Shown here in pieces: positions 41,910 through 50,574 of a stretch of DNA of 64,000 nucleotides (position 1 is its first letter; each line of letters opens with the position of its first letter). The DNA lies in assembly GCA_019638015.1 (NCBI GenBank), contig JAHBUP010000001.1:682001-746000 (forward strand), written 5' to 3'. The notes beneath the pieces are model-generated. The model saw only the letters and a list, made by a program, of their open reading frames with translations. It searched no databases and was not told the DNA's origin. The translations under genes and the position numbers were made by a program. The stretch comes from Melioribacteraceae bacterium. Its GTDB lineage: Bacteria > Bacteroidota > Ignavibacteria > Ignavibacteriales > Melioribacteraceae.

Positions 41910-42515
41910 TTATGCTAAGGCGAGTTCTTTTACTTCTGTGATCTGTTTGATTAGTTTTATTACTGTTGGCAAGTGATCTTTGCGGAGTGAATAACTTATT
42001 CCGATACGGTTTGAACCAATACCTTCGATTATTTTTAATTCTAAACCGTTAATAAGAATAAAGTCTTTTACTTCTTCCATTAAATTTGGACTTACGGAGA
42101 GTTGGTATTCATCCCGGTCAATTAAGCCAAATAGATATATCGGATTATCAACTAAACCAACGCTGTCTCTAATCTTCTGAAGCAGAAAATCATTTTTATT
42201 GATCTTCAAAAGTGATTTGTGATTGGATCTATCTGATAACCAGCTTCTTGATAACTCGAGAATAAGTTTTCTATCGGAATCATATACATGAGGATTATCC
42301 GGTGAATCATCATCATGCATATTTTCATAACAGCTACTGCATAATGGATCTCCTTCGTCATCCCATTGCGTCTCATCACGGGAAATGACTTCGTCACATC
42401 GGTTACAGTAATTATAGTTTTCTGAAAAACATTCCTCGCAATAGATCTCGTCATTAGAAGCTGTTCTTATCTGATGTGACTCTAATTCACATTGACATAC
42501 ACTGCACTGGCTCAT
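41910..42515 (-). CDS. Multi-zinc-finger (LIM-like) protein
   Basis: 201 residues from the ATG at 42515, which overlaps the amidoligase stop (ATGA) and follows GGAGG. The first ~75 residues hold repeated CxxC pairs (CSVCQCE, CEECFSE, CNRCDE, CSSCYEN), a LIM- or treble-clef-like arrangement. The rest is alpha/beta with no known domain. It lies between amidoligase and amidotransferase, so it may present the protein or peptide that is being amidated. Function inferred from position only. Confidence 0.6.
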   Translation of the reverse strand: MSQCSVCQCELESHQIRTASNDEIYCEECFSENYNYCNRCDEVISRDETQWDDEGDPLCSSCYENMHDDDSPDNPHVYDSDRKLILELSRSWLSDRSNHKSLLKINKNDFLLQKIRDSVGLVDNPIYLFGLIDRDEYQLSVSPNLMEEVKDFILINGLELKIIEGIGSNRIGISYSLRKDHLPTVIKLIKQITEVKELALA

Positions 42516-43225
42516 GCTGCCTCCGCCGAGATAAACCCCCAATTAGGGAGTATGTTTGAATTCCAATTGAGGTGTTTAGTTAGAAGAAGGTCTAATTCCT
42601 TTAATCCTTCCAGACAATCCTCCGGGATCTCAGTGAAATTGTTTTTGAAGTTTTTTAGAAATGTTTGTGAATGCTGGCGCCCTTTGATCTCAGAGAAATC
42701 CAGATTTAACTCAGTTGCTCCAAGTATAGCTAGCTTTGCCATAGTTAGTGTAACAAGGGTTGTTGAAGGGGATAAGAGCCAGCTGCCTGGAGTGCGGTAC
42801 TCAAATCCATGAGGTTGATTTCTGAATGACTTTCTTTTTCCATATCCGCATTTTTCTCTTTTAGTTCTTTGATCTCTGTCATCAATACAATTACTAAGTG
42901 AATAAAGAACTGTATCAAGAGCGTTTATGATTTCTGGTTTAGGTTGAATTGAGAAATGAATATGTCCGCCAATTGCATATTGATCTGAAAAATGGCCGGA
43001 TATAAACTCGAGATCAGGTTGTTTAGAATGACCATACTCGATAATTTGATAAATCTTTGCAGTTAGATCGATGGGGGATTCGGAAAAGCCGGGGCGAAGC
43101 TCAGCGACAGACTCGCATCCATCTAAACCGAATGAAGAATTACTTTTGAAATAATTATGAGCATTAACAAAACGACCGTTTAATCTGCAAACCAGTTCTG
43201 GATCGCAGCCGAGGGTGAAACACAT
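42512..43225 (-). CDS. Phage-type amidoligase (COOH-NH2 ligase)
   Basis: 237 residues. GCDPEL at the start, FGLDGCESVAELRPGFSESP, and YAIGGHIHFSI follow the conserved blocks of the glutamine-synthetase-like COOH-NH2 ligase family (phage amidoligase). Those enzymes are known to be encoded beside class II amidotransferases and to form amide bonds on peptides or cell-wall material. AAGGAG lies five bases before the ATG. It is the first gene of a minus-strand operon with at least six more members. Confidence 0.8.
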   Translation of the reverse strand: MCFTLGCDPELVCRLNGRFVNAHNYFKSNSSFGLDGCESVAELRPGFSESPIDLTAKIYQIIEYGHSKQPDLEFISGHFSDQYAIGGHIHFSIQPKPEIINALDTVLYSLSNCIDDRDQRTKREKCGYGKRKSFRNQPHGFEYRTPGSWLLSPSTTLVTLTMAKLAILGATELNLDFSEIKGRQHSQTFLKNFKNNFTEIPEDCLEGLKELDLLLTKHLNWNSNILPNWGFISAEAA

Positions 43226-43408
43226 AGTAACTCCTTGTTAAGTTGATACTATTAGTCTTATACCAAAAATTTATTTTAACTTTTACTGTTACCCGTTTCC
43301 TTGACAATCTTATCCTTTAAATCTAATTTCGGTTTGAAATAAGGCGGGTTCCGGTCGTTGTATTGGGGGAATCCTTGTAATTACTTAATAACTTATTACA
43401 GTTTATTA
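43226..43408. promoter_or_regulatory. Divergent promoter region, amidoligase operon / RM gene
   Basis: 183 bases between divergent starts. It must hold both promoters. The right half contains AAGGCGGGTTCCGG and TATTGGGGGAATCC, more GC-rich than the surroundings. No clear -35/-10 pair was assigned. Confidence 0.4.
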
Positions 43409-46400
43409 ATGAAGCTTAAAACTCTTTCTCCAAGACAGTCATTAAACAAAGCATTTCTTAAAGAAAAAATATCCCGTTCAGAATTCGAACTTTTAAAATC
43501 AAGCTTAACTCAGCTTTTCACAAAGATTGATTTTGAGGAAAGTGAAGAAAACTCCAAAACAATCCTTCGAGACTTTCTAAACGACATTCACTTTCAAGAT
43601 AAACACCACATTAATACGCTCAGAGATATTGATCTAGTTATCTATCACGAAAACAACCAGAATAAACCTGCTGTACTATTAGAAGTAAAACGACCAAAGA
43701 ATAAACCTGAAATGATTACAAAGGATAATCTCAATGCAAAAGCCATGCACGAGCTTATCCGTTATTTCTTAGAGGAAAGAATCGATTTCAAGAACAACGA
43801 AATTAAATTCCTTGTTGTTACCAATATAAAAGAGTGGTTTATTTTTGATGCGGCTCTTTTCGAAGCTCTCTTTTTCAAAAACAAAGCTTTTGTTAAAGAA
43901 TATGAAACTTGGCGCGATAAACAGAAAGTTTCCGGAAATACAGATCTTTTCTACAATGAAATTGCAAAGCCTTTCCTTGCCGCTCTAAAGGATGAAATCA
44001 TTTTCACTTACTTCAACTTAGAAGAGCACAAAAAGCTAATTAAGAAAGATGATCCCGAGAGTAAGAAGCAGCTTATTGCAATCTATAAAATTCTTTCACC
44101 CGCACATTTACTAAAGAAACCTTTTGCTAATGATAGCAATTCTTTAGATCGCAATTTTTATACAGAGCTTCTGCATATTATTGGTTTGGTTGAAACCAAA
44201 GTAAAAAACAAAAAAATAATCAGCAGAAAACCTAAGGAAGAAAGAAACCCCGGCTCTATTATTGAAAACGCCATTGTAATTATTGAAACAGACAATGTGC
44301 TTTCCCGCTTAAAGAATGTGGAAAAATATGGTTCTGATAAAGAAGAGCGTTTATTCAATCTTGCTTTAGAACTCTCTATCACTTGGATAAACCGAATTCT
44401 TTTTCTTAAACTTCTGGAAGCGCAGCTATTTAAATATCATAACGATGAGAAACACAAATTCCTAAATAAAACAGCCGTTAAAGATTTTGATGAGCTTTAT
44501 AAACTCTTTCATCAAGTTCTTGCAATTCCGGTTGCGGAACGCACTGAAATTATTAATAAAAAGTTTGGCTTAGTTCCATATCTCAATAGCTCACTTTTCG
44601 AAATTAGCGATCTGGAAAGTGAAACTATCAAAGTAAATAGTCTTGATGATAACACTCCGCTTGAACTTTTTAAGAATACAATCTTAAAAGACAAATTTGG
44701 TAAAAAGCGGTTAGAATCTCTTCCTGTCCTTCATTACTTGTATGAGTTTCTTGATGCCTACGATTTTACTTCTGAAGGAAAAGAAGAAATTCAAGAAGAT
44801 AAAAAAATTCTTATCAATGCTTCTGTTCTTGGTTTAATCTTCGAAAAAATTAACGGCTATAAAGATGGTTCTTTTTTCACACCCGGCTTTATTACAATGT
44901 ATATGTGCCGGGAAACTCTCTCCCGTTCTGTTGTTAATAAGTTCAACCAAAAGTATTCATGGTCTTGCGAATCTCTCACCGATCTTAAAAATCACTTGTC
45001 ACTAAAAAGAAATTCAAAAGATATTCTGGAATTCAACTCAGTTATCAACTCTATTAAGATTTGCGATCCTGCTGTGGGTTCCGGCCACTTTCTTGTTTCC
45101 GCCCTTAATGAACTAATTGCAATAAAATCGGAACTAGGCTTGCTGGCGGATTACCATGGGGAAGTGCTTTCCGGTTACTTTGCCAATGTAGAAAATGACG
45201 AGCTTATTATTTCCTGCAATAATGGAGAAGACATTTTTGAATATCATCCTCCCCTAACTTCCGGATTGTTATCTCGACCGCAAGGGAGAGATCGTTCATT
45301 TAACATAGTCCAAAGAGTTCAAGAAACTCTCTTCCAAGAAAAACAAACAATAATAGAAAACTGCCTCTTTGGGGTAGATATAAATCCAAACTCTGTAAAG
45401 ATTGCTCGGCTCCGCTTATGGATTGAGCTACTTAAAAATGCTTTTTACACAAAAGAAAGCAGATACACAGAACTTGAAACATTGCCTAACATTGATATTA
45501 ACATCAAAGAAGGTAATTCTTTAATCAGTCGGTTCCCATTGAATGCCGATCTTAAACCCGCTCTTAAAACAATTAGATACACGCTCGAAGATTATAAGAA
45601 TTTTGTGAAAGATTATAAGAACACTAACGATAAAGAACAAAAAGCTAACTTCCGGAAATTTATCGATGATATTAAAAGCAATTTCCGCACGGAAATTGGC
45701 AAGACCGATCCACGTCAGAAAAAACTAAATGATCTTCTTTATGAGTTACATCAAAAATTCCGGACTGAACGTTTATTTGGGAATGATGACCTTACTATTA
45801 AACAGAAAGAAAAACTAAAGAAGGAAGAATCGGATCTTGAAAAGAAGATTGAAAAACTTAGGAATGAATTAAATGATGAACGCAGCAACGTCATTTACAA
45901 TAACTCTTTCGAGTGGCGTTTTGAGTTCCCCGAAGTTCTTGATGATGATGCTAACTTTGTTGGCTTTGATGTTGTGATTGGCAATCCGCCATATATCAGA
46001 CAGGAAGATTTTAAGCATTGGAAAGATTACTTAAGTCAAGCTTTTTCAGTATATACTGGTCTTAGCGATCTTTATGTTTTTTTCGTAGAAAAGAGTTTTC
46101 AAGTATTAAGAGATAACGGTGATTTCTGTTTTATTCTTCCAAACAAATGGATGCAGACTGGTTACGGTAAGCCGCTAAAATCTTTGATTCTCAATAACAA
46201 GTTAAATTCTATAATTGATTTTGGCGATCTGCAAGTTTTTGAAGAAGCTACAACATATCCTTGCATACTTAGCATTTCTAAAGATGAACCAGCAGTTTCA
46301 TTCTTATCAGCAAATATAAAATCGTTAGAATTTAGTGATTCATTTCAAGAGTATGTTAATAGCATTTCAATTGATATGCAGTTAGAAAACATATCTACCG

Positions 46401-47278
46401 AATCATGGATTATTTCTTCCTCATTCGATAATCAACTTATATCAAATCTAAAATTACGGTTCGATACATTAGATGGTTATATAAACGGTAACGCTTGTTA
46501 CGGTATTAAAAGTGGATTAACAGAGGCGTTTATAATTGATGATATTGTAAAACAAAACTTGATAAATGAAGATGCTAATAGTATTCGCATTATAAAACCA
46601 CTACTTCAAGGACGCGATATAAATCCATATTCAACACCGGTTGTTGATAAATACTTATTATATGTCCCATGGCATTTCCCTTTACAAAATGATTCGACAA
46701 TAAATGGTAATTCAAGCAAAGCTGAGAAAGCTTTTAAGGATCAATATCCGGCAATTTATAATCATCTTTATAAATACAAAGCTAAACTTGAAAAAAGAAA
46801 TGCTGCTGAGACCGGTATTCGTTACGAATGGTACGCTTTACAAAGATGGGCTTCTGAATATATTCAAGAATTTGAAAAACCTAAAATCATGTATCAAAGA
46901 TTTCAAGTAAAGCCATGTTTTATTTATGACGAAAAAGGTCTCTTTTGTAATGATTCTATTTGGTTTCTTCCAACTACTGATAAAGTTTTATTAGCTGTTC
47001 TAAATTCAAAAATGGGCTGGTGGTTAATTTCAAAGCATTGCACAGCAATTCAGAATGGTTATCAATTGATTTGGGATTACCTCAAACAAATTCCAATTGC
47101 AACAGCTAATAAAGATCAATCTAAATTAATCATTTCATTAGTTGATAAGATTATTACTGCTAAAGAAAACAATCCTCAATATGATTCGTCCATTATGGAG
47201 ACAGAAATCGACAAACTCGTTTACCAGCTATACGGTTTAACAGAAGAAGAAATAAAAATTGTAGAAGGCAGCAATTAA
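43409..47278 (+). CDS. Type IIG restriction enzyme / N6-adenine methyltransferase
   Basis: About 1289 residues from the ATG at 43409; the frame extends to a TTG at 43358. The N-terminus has a PD-(D/E)XK nuclease site (RDIDLVIYHE ... AVLLEVKRPKNK). The centre holds methylase motif I (KICDPAVGSGHFLVSALNELIAI) and motif IV (VVIGNPPYIRQEDF), for N6-adenine methylation. The C-terminus is a TaqI/Eco57I-like specificity domain (CYGIKSGLTEAFII ... KPLLQGRDINPY ... WYALQRWASEYIQEF ... FCNDSIWFLPTTDKVLLAVLNSKMGWW). One protein should both modify and cut. A ~47-residue charged insert lies between motifs I and IV. Confidence 0.9.
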   Translation: MKLKTLSPRQSLNKAFLKEKISRSEFELLKSSLTQLFTKIDFEESEENSKTILRDFLNDIHFQDKHHINTLRDIDLVIYHENNQNKPAVLLEVKRPKNKPEMITKDNLNAKAMHELIRYFLEERIDFKNNEIKFLVVTNIKEWFIFDAALFEALFFKNKAFVKEYETWRDKQKVSGNTDLFYNEIAKPFLAALKDEIIFTYFNLEEHKKLIKKDDPESKKQLIAIYKILSPAHLLKKPFANDSNSLDRNFYTELLHIIGLVETKVKNKKIISRKPKEERNPGSIIENAIVIIETDNVLSRLKNVEKYGSDKEERLFNLALELSITWINRILFLKLLEAQLFKYHNDEKHKFLNKTAVKDFDELYKLFHQVLAIPVAERTEIINKKFGLVPYLNSSLFEISDLESETIKVNSLDDNTPLELFKNTILKDKFGKKRLESLPVLHYLYEFLDAYDFTSEGKEEIQEDKKILINASVLGLIFEKINGYKDGSFFTPGFITMYMCRETLSRSVVNKFNQKYSWSCESLTDLKNHLSLKRNSKDILEFNSVINSIKICDPAVGSGHFLVSALNELIAIKSELGLLADYHGEVLSGYFANVENDELIISCNNGEDIFEYHPPLTSGLLSRPQGRDRSFNIVQRVQETLFQEKQTIIENCLFGVDINPNSVKIARLRLWIELLKNAFYTKESRYTELETLPNIDINIKEGNSLISRFPLNADLKPALKTIRYTLEDYKNFVKDYKNTNDKEQKANFRKFIDDIKSNFRTEIGKTDPRQKKLNDLLYELHQKFRTERLFGNDDLTIKQKEKLKKEESDLEKKIEKLRNELNDERSNVIYNNSFEWRFEFPEVLDDDANFVGFDVVIGNPPYIRQEDFKHWKDYLSQAFSVYTGLSDLYVFFVEKSFQVLRDNGDFCFILPNKWMQTGYGKPLKSLILNNKLNSIIDFGDLQVFEEATTYPCILSISKDEPAVSFLSANIKSLEFSDSFQEYVNSISIDMQLENISTESWIISSSFDNQLISNLKLRFDTLDGYINGNACYGIKSGLTEAFIIDDIVKQNLINEDANSIRIIKPLLQGRDINPYSTPVVDKYLLYVPWHFPLQNDSTINGNSSKAEKAFKDQYPAIYNHLYKYKAKLEKRNAAETGIRYEWYALQRWASEYIQEFEKPKIMYQRFQVKPCFIYDEKGLFCNDSIWFLPTTDKVLLAVLNSKMGWWLISKHCTAIQNGYQLIWDYLKQIPIATANKDQSKLIISLVDKIITAKENNPQYDSSIMETEIDKLVYQLYGLTEEEIKIVEGSN

Positions 47279-47282
47279 GATT

Positions 47283-47345
47283 ATGGCAAAAAAAGTGCTG
47301 ACAAAAGAAGACTTACGAAATATCACTTTGCACCGCTCCCAATAA
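47283..47345 (+). pseudogene. Truncated gene start after the RM gene
   Basis: ATG at 47283 encodes MAKKVLTKEDLRNITLHRSQ and then two stops. It begins 5 bp after the RM stop, so it is probably the cut-off first codons of a second operon gene. Nothing recognisable follows in frame. Confidence 0.4.
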
Positions 47346-47407
47346 TAAGGTAATCGTCGAGATATTTTTTCATAGTTAAGCGATCACTCTTGACCCTCAA
47401 CCATCCG

Positions 47408-47660
47408 AATTTATTAATAAAGAACATCAAAAAATAGTTTTCGATTACAAAGCTGGTTCTGTTAAATATTTGTAAGACCAGAAACAAATTGAACTAGTTT
47501 TGCATAATTTGCTTTCTAATGCAATAAAATATTCACCGAGCGATGGTGAGATTGTTTTTTTAATAGAATCAAATCCAGAAGTACTTCAAATAACTATTGA
47601 AGATTAGGAATTGGAATTGCTCTTGAAGATACTGTCCCTATTCTTTATTCAAAACTTAAC
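47408..47660 (+). pseudogene. Decayed sensor histidine kinase (HATPase fragment)
   Basis: The frame from 47408 reads ...QKIVFDYKAGSVKYL, an in-frame TAA at 47473, then DQKQIELVLHNLLSNAIKYS (the N-box), SPSDGEIVFLIESNPEVLQITIED and TAG at 47605. A one-base shift restores GIGIALEDT, the G1 box. Only the ATPase core survives, with a stop and a frameshift, and no dimerisation or sensor domain. Confidence 0.75.
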
Positions 47661-47863
47661 TAAAATTGCTCTATTGACTTGAAAATCGAACTGGGCTTTA
47701 GCTATCGAAATTGAAAACACTGATTATTATGGTGGACTATGATTGCAAATAGAAATGGATATACATCGGTCAATTAAGACTTGATAAGAAGGAAGTCGAG
47801 AAGGATTACTTACACCACGCTTCGGTAATAATAATTGTGGAGTCCATTAGCTGCCGTGACTTT

Positions 47864-48000
47864 CTAAATTTTACCGATTTCCTTTGCTGGCTGAGCTTGC
47901 GGTGAATCTTTATTCAAACCAAGATGAGACCGCTGATTGTTGTAATAAAGAAAATATTCTTTCGGTAGTTTTCTCAAATGATTTATATTCTAAATAGTAA
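47864..48000 (-). pseudogene. C-terminal scrap of an integrase-core transposase
   Basis: The minus strand reads NINHLRKLPKEYFLYYNNQR then SHLGLNKDSPQAQPAKEIGKI and stops at 47864. YYNxxRxHxGLxKDSP is the typical tail of rve-type IS transposases. A stop immediately upstream (TAG) shows that the rest is gone. Confidence 0.7.
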
Positions 48001-48469
48001 TACCAGACTTTCTTTCCAGTTATTAAAGAAAGAGATATTATTGGAAAAGAAGAGTTTTCCTCATCGAGTAATTTGAACCTTTTAAGAGCTTCGGTTTAGG
48101 ATTTCCTATTGTTTTCAGAGGAAAATAATTTCAATCTGTAATTGTGTTCTTGATTTAAAGAAGCTGAGTAGAACTATGAGCATAATAGGTTTTAATACGT
48201 TAATAAATGGAGAACGAAAATAGCAAATTGAGCTCAATAGCATCATTTTGGACGCGGATGGCATTTTAAATAGCGACAATTCCAGATAGTTTGATAAGCG
48301 GATATCAGAATAAGAAATACTACTTGTAGGATGTAGTTCTTTTTTCATCCTTTTGGTCGATTGAGCCTCTCCTAATGATTTTTTATTATATAATGAAAAT
48401 TGTTAATGAATTCTTTAAAGAATAAAAAATGAATATCAAAAAAGAATGCTAGTACAGGAGATTATAAAA
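48001..48469. other. Non-coding, decayed region
   Basis: No intact gene. In the plus direction around 48178-48345 the text QIELNSIILDADGILNSDNS, broken by stops, resembles a PAS-type sensor segment, so the region may be more remnants of signalling genes. Ends with AGGAG before the hemerythrin gene. Confidence 0.4.
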
Positions 48470-48916
48470 ATGAAAATTAAAATTCCCGAATCATTAAAAC
48501 TTGAGCACGAAGAACTTCACAGTAAGCTTGCCGAAGCTACAAAAGTCGGGGGCAAAATTGCAGATGCCGCAAAACTTGTTGCACAGACTCTTCATCCGCA
48601 TTTTGTTGCCGAAGAAGAATTTGCAATTCCACCGCTTGGTATTTTACCTCAATTGGTTGAAGGGAAAGTAAATGAAGAAATGAAGGAAATTTTGATGTTG
48701 ACCGACAAATTAAAAGCCGAGCTTCCTAAAATGTTACAAGAACATAAAGCAATAGTTACAGCGTTAGATGGACTTGTCAAAGCAGCGCAGGAAGAAAATA
48801 AACCTGAATACGCTGCATTTGCAGAAAAACTTAAACTACACGCAAAAACTGAAGAAGAGGTTACTTATCCAACGGCTTTGTTAATTGGTGAGTTCCTTAA
48901 GCTTAAATTTAAATAA
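48470..48916 (+). CDS. Hemerythrin-like domain protein
   Basis: 148 residues from the ATG at 48470 behind CAGGAG (the frame extends eight codons upstream). LEHEELHSKLAEATKVGG, LHPHFVAEEEFAIPPLG, LQEHKAIVTALDGL and LHAKTEEEVTYPTALL carry the His/Glu ligands of a hemerythrin-like four-helix bundle, a diiron site binding O2, NO or reactive species. Placed near NO reductase and cupin genes, it fits an NO or oxidative stress group. It is intact amid pseudogenes. Confidence 0.8.
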   Translation: MKIKIPESLKLEHEELHSKLAEATKVGGKIADAAKLVAQTLHPHFVAEEEFAIPPLGILPQLVEGKVNEEMKEILMLTDKLKAELPKMLQEHKAIVTALDGLVKAAQEENKPEYAAFAEKLKLHAKTEEEVTYPTALLIGEFLKLKFK

Positions 48917-48992
48917 CCGCTGTGAGATCAATAAAAGCGGAAAAGTTTAGCTGTTGACCGAGTCCGCAAATTAAATTAATTGGTTAGAGATT

Positions 48993-49232
48993 ATGTTCGA
49001 CATCACATTTGTAGCCATGAAATCGGAAGAAAACCTGAACAAGGAAATAATTGAACTTAGTTTGACCATCCAACAGAAGTATCCTAAGCTATCTGACTAT
49101 TTAGCAGAAATGACAATTACAATCCCAAATATTGAGAAGCCTCTTATAAAAATTAAAAACTTAAATGATTATTCTGATTCACTTACTTCATTATTTGATA
49201 ATTATATTCGTGAACACTTACCACAAGAATAA
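48993..49232 (+). CDS. Small hypothetical protein
   Basis: 79 residues (or 71 from the ATG at 49017, [36 protein letters not shown]). Short, acidic, helical, with the shape of small conserved proteins adjoining hemerythrin/redox genes in related bacteria. No known domain. It lies between the hemerythrin gene and a decayed DUF488 gene. Confidence 0.5.
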   Translation: MFDITFVAMKSEENLNKEIIELSLTIQQKYPKLSDYLAEMTITIPNIEKPLIKIKNLNDYSDSLTSLFDNYIREHLPQE

Positions 49233-49234
49233 AG

Positions 49235-49445
49235 ATGAATAAAGTTAAACGTGTGTACGAAAAATCATCAAAATCAGACGGATTCAGAATTTTGGTTGAT
49301 CGACGCTGGCCAAGAGGCTTAACAAAAAGAAAAAGCAAAAATTGATTTGTGATTTAAAGAAATAGCTCCGAGTAACGAACTTAGAAAATGGTTTTCCCAC
49401 GATCATGAAAAGAGGAGCTCATTTAATAAAAGTATAAAAATGAAA
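49235..49445 (+). pseudogene. Decayed DUF488 gene
   Basis: From the ATG at 49235: [20 protein letters not shown] and [11 protein letters not shown] are a clear DUF488 N-terminus (VDRLWPRG motif). A frameshift near 49325 follows, then in another frame FKEIAPSNELRKWFSHDHEK, the DUF488 middle. Later shifts end it. Non-functional. Confidence 0.75.
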
Positions 49446-49486
49446 TAGAAGTTGTAAATAAAATTTTATGAAAAGGAGTTAGAAAA

Positions 49487-49867
49487 ATGTCTAACACACA
49501 AAGAGAAAGTCTTAAAGATAGAACACTCAAAGCGCCGCTGCTTACCTTCGCTATTGAAGAAAAAATTGCTCAGTTAAAAAAAGAAACGGCGTGGATTAAC
49601 GGAGATCGTAACGCTGTTACCTTACAGAAGAATTCAAACATTCGTATTGTGTTAATATCGTTACGTAAGGGGGCTACATTAAACGAACATAAGGTTGAAG
49701 GACCCATAACATTATTTGTATTATCCGGTAAGATGAATTATATTGCCGGAGAGGAAAAGATCGTTATAGAAACAAATGGACTAATTGTATTAGAAAAAAC
49801 TATTCCTCACGATGTTGAAGCATTGGAAGATACAATTTATATTCTCACTATTATTCAAAAAAAATAA
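49487..49867 (+). CDS. Cupin-domain protein
   Basis: 126 residues. The C-terminal ~70 residues are a small cupin barrel (ISLRKGATLNEHKVEGPITLFVLSGKMNYIAGEEKIVIETNGLIVLEKTIPHDVEALEDTIYI), with HDV as a possible metal ligand. AAGGAG precedes the ATG. Such stand-alone cupins often sit with NO or oxidative-stress genes, as here and again after the NO reductase. The first ~40 residues are unassigned. Confidence 0.7.
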   Translation: MSNTQRESLKDRTLKAPLLTFAIEEKIAQLKKETAWINGDRNAVTLQKNSNIRIVLISLRKGATLNEHKVEGPITLFVLSGKMNYIAGEEKIVIETNGLIVLEKTIPHDVEALEDTIYILTIIQKK

Positions 49868-49887
49868 AACTATTTAAGGAAATTATC

Positions 49888-50475
49888 ATGTTACTCAAAC
49901 CAAAATTTACGGTGATGTTATTTTTAGCAGCACTCATTTTCATATTCATAAACACTACTTCAGCTCACTGCGATTCTTATGACGGACCAGTAATTAAAGA
50001 TGCTGAAAAGGCACTCGAAACAAACAATATTAATTTAGTTCTTAAATGGGTAACTAAAGAACAAGAGAAAGAGATTATAAAATTGTTTCAAAAGACCTAC
50101 GAATTGCGCAACGGAGATAAAGGAGTTTATGAGATTGTAGAGAAACATTTTTTTGAAACTCTCGTTCGATTGCACCGCGAAACAGAGGGCGCTCCATACA
50201 CAGGCTTAAAACCTGCGGGAACTACAAAACAGATTATTCAAATGACCGACAAAGCTCTTGAAGAGAACAATGTTGATGATTTTTTACTCAAGCTGAATAA
50301 ACATATTGATAAAGTAGTTCGTGAAAAATATGAAAAAGTATCGGAACTCAATAAAGTAAAAGATGATTCGGTTGAAAAAGGAAGAGAATTTGTAGCTGCC
50401 TATGTTGACTACACCCATACCGTTGAAGCAATTCACGATATTATTGAACACGGCAGCTCACATTTAGGGCATTAA
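49888..50475 (+). CDS. DUF6448 exported protein
   Basis: 195 residues with a signal peptide (FTVMLFLAALIFIFINTTSA). AHCDSYDGPVIKDAEKALE directly after it is the family hallmark, and HCD/His-rich segments (HRETEGAPYTG, HTVEAIHDIIEHGSSHLGH) could bind metal. Periplasmic or secreted. It is 20 bp after the cupin gene and next to the NO reductase, so it probably belongs to the same stress response. Function unknown. Confidence 0.75.
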   Translation: MLLKPKFTVMLFLAALIFIFINTTSAHCDSYDGPVIKDAEKALETNNINLVLKWVTKEQEKEIIKLFQKTYELRNGDKGVYEIVEKHFFETLVRLHRETEGAPYTGLKPAGTTKQIIQMTDKALEENNVDDFLLKLNKHIDKVVREKYEKVSELNKVKDDSVEKGREFVAAYVDYTHTVEAIHDIIEHGSSHLGH

Positions 50476-50574
50476 GCATCAGAAAAAAAGTAAAAGAACT
50501 GGTTTGCATGTTCTTTCTTAACTTTCAAAAAAGCTGTTTAGTAAAAACATTAATAAGCATTTAAGGATTATTAT

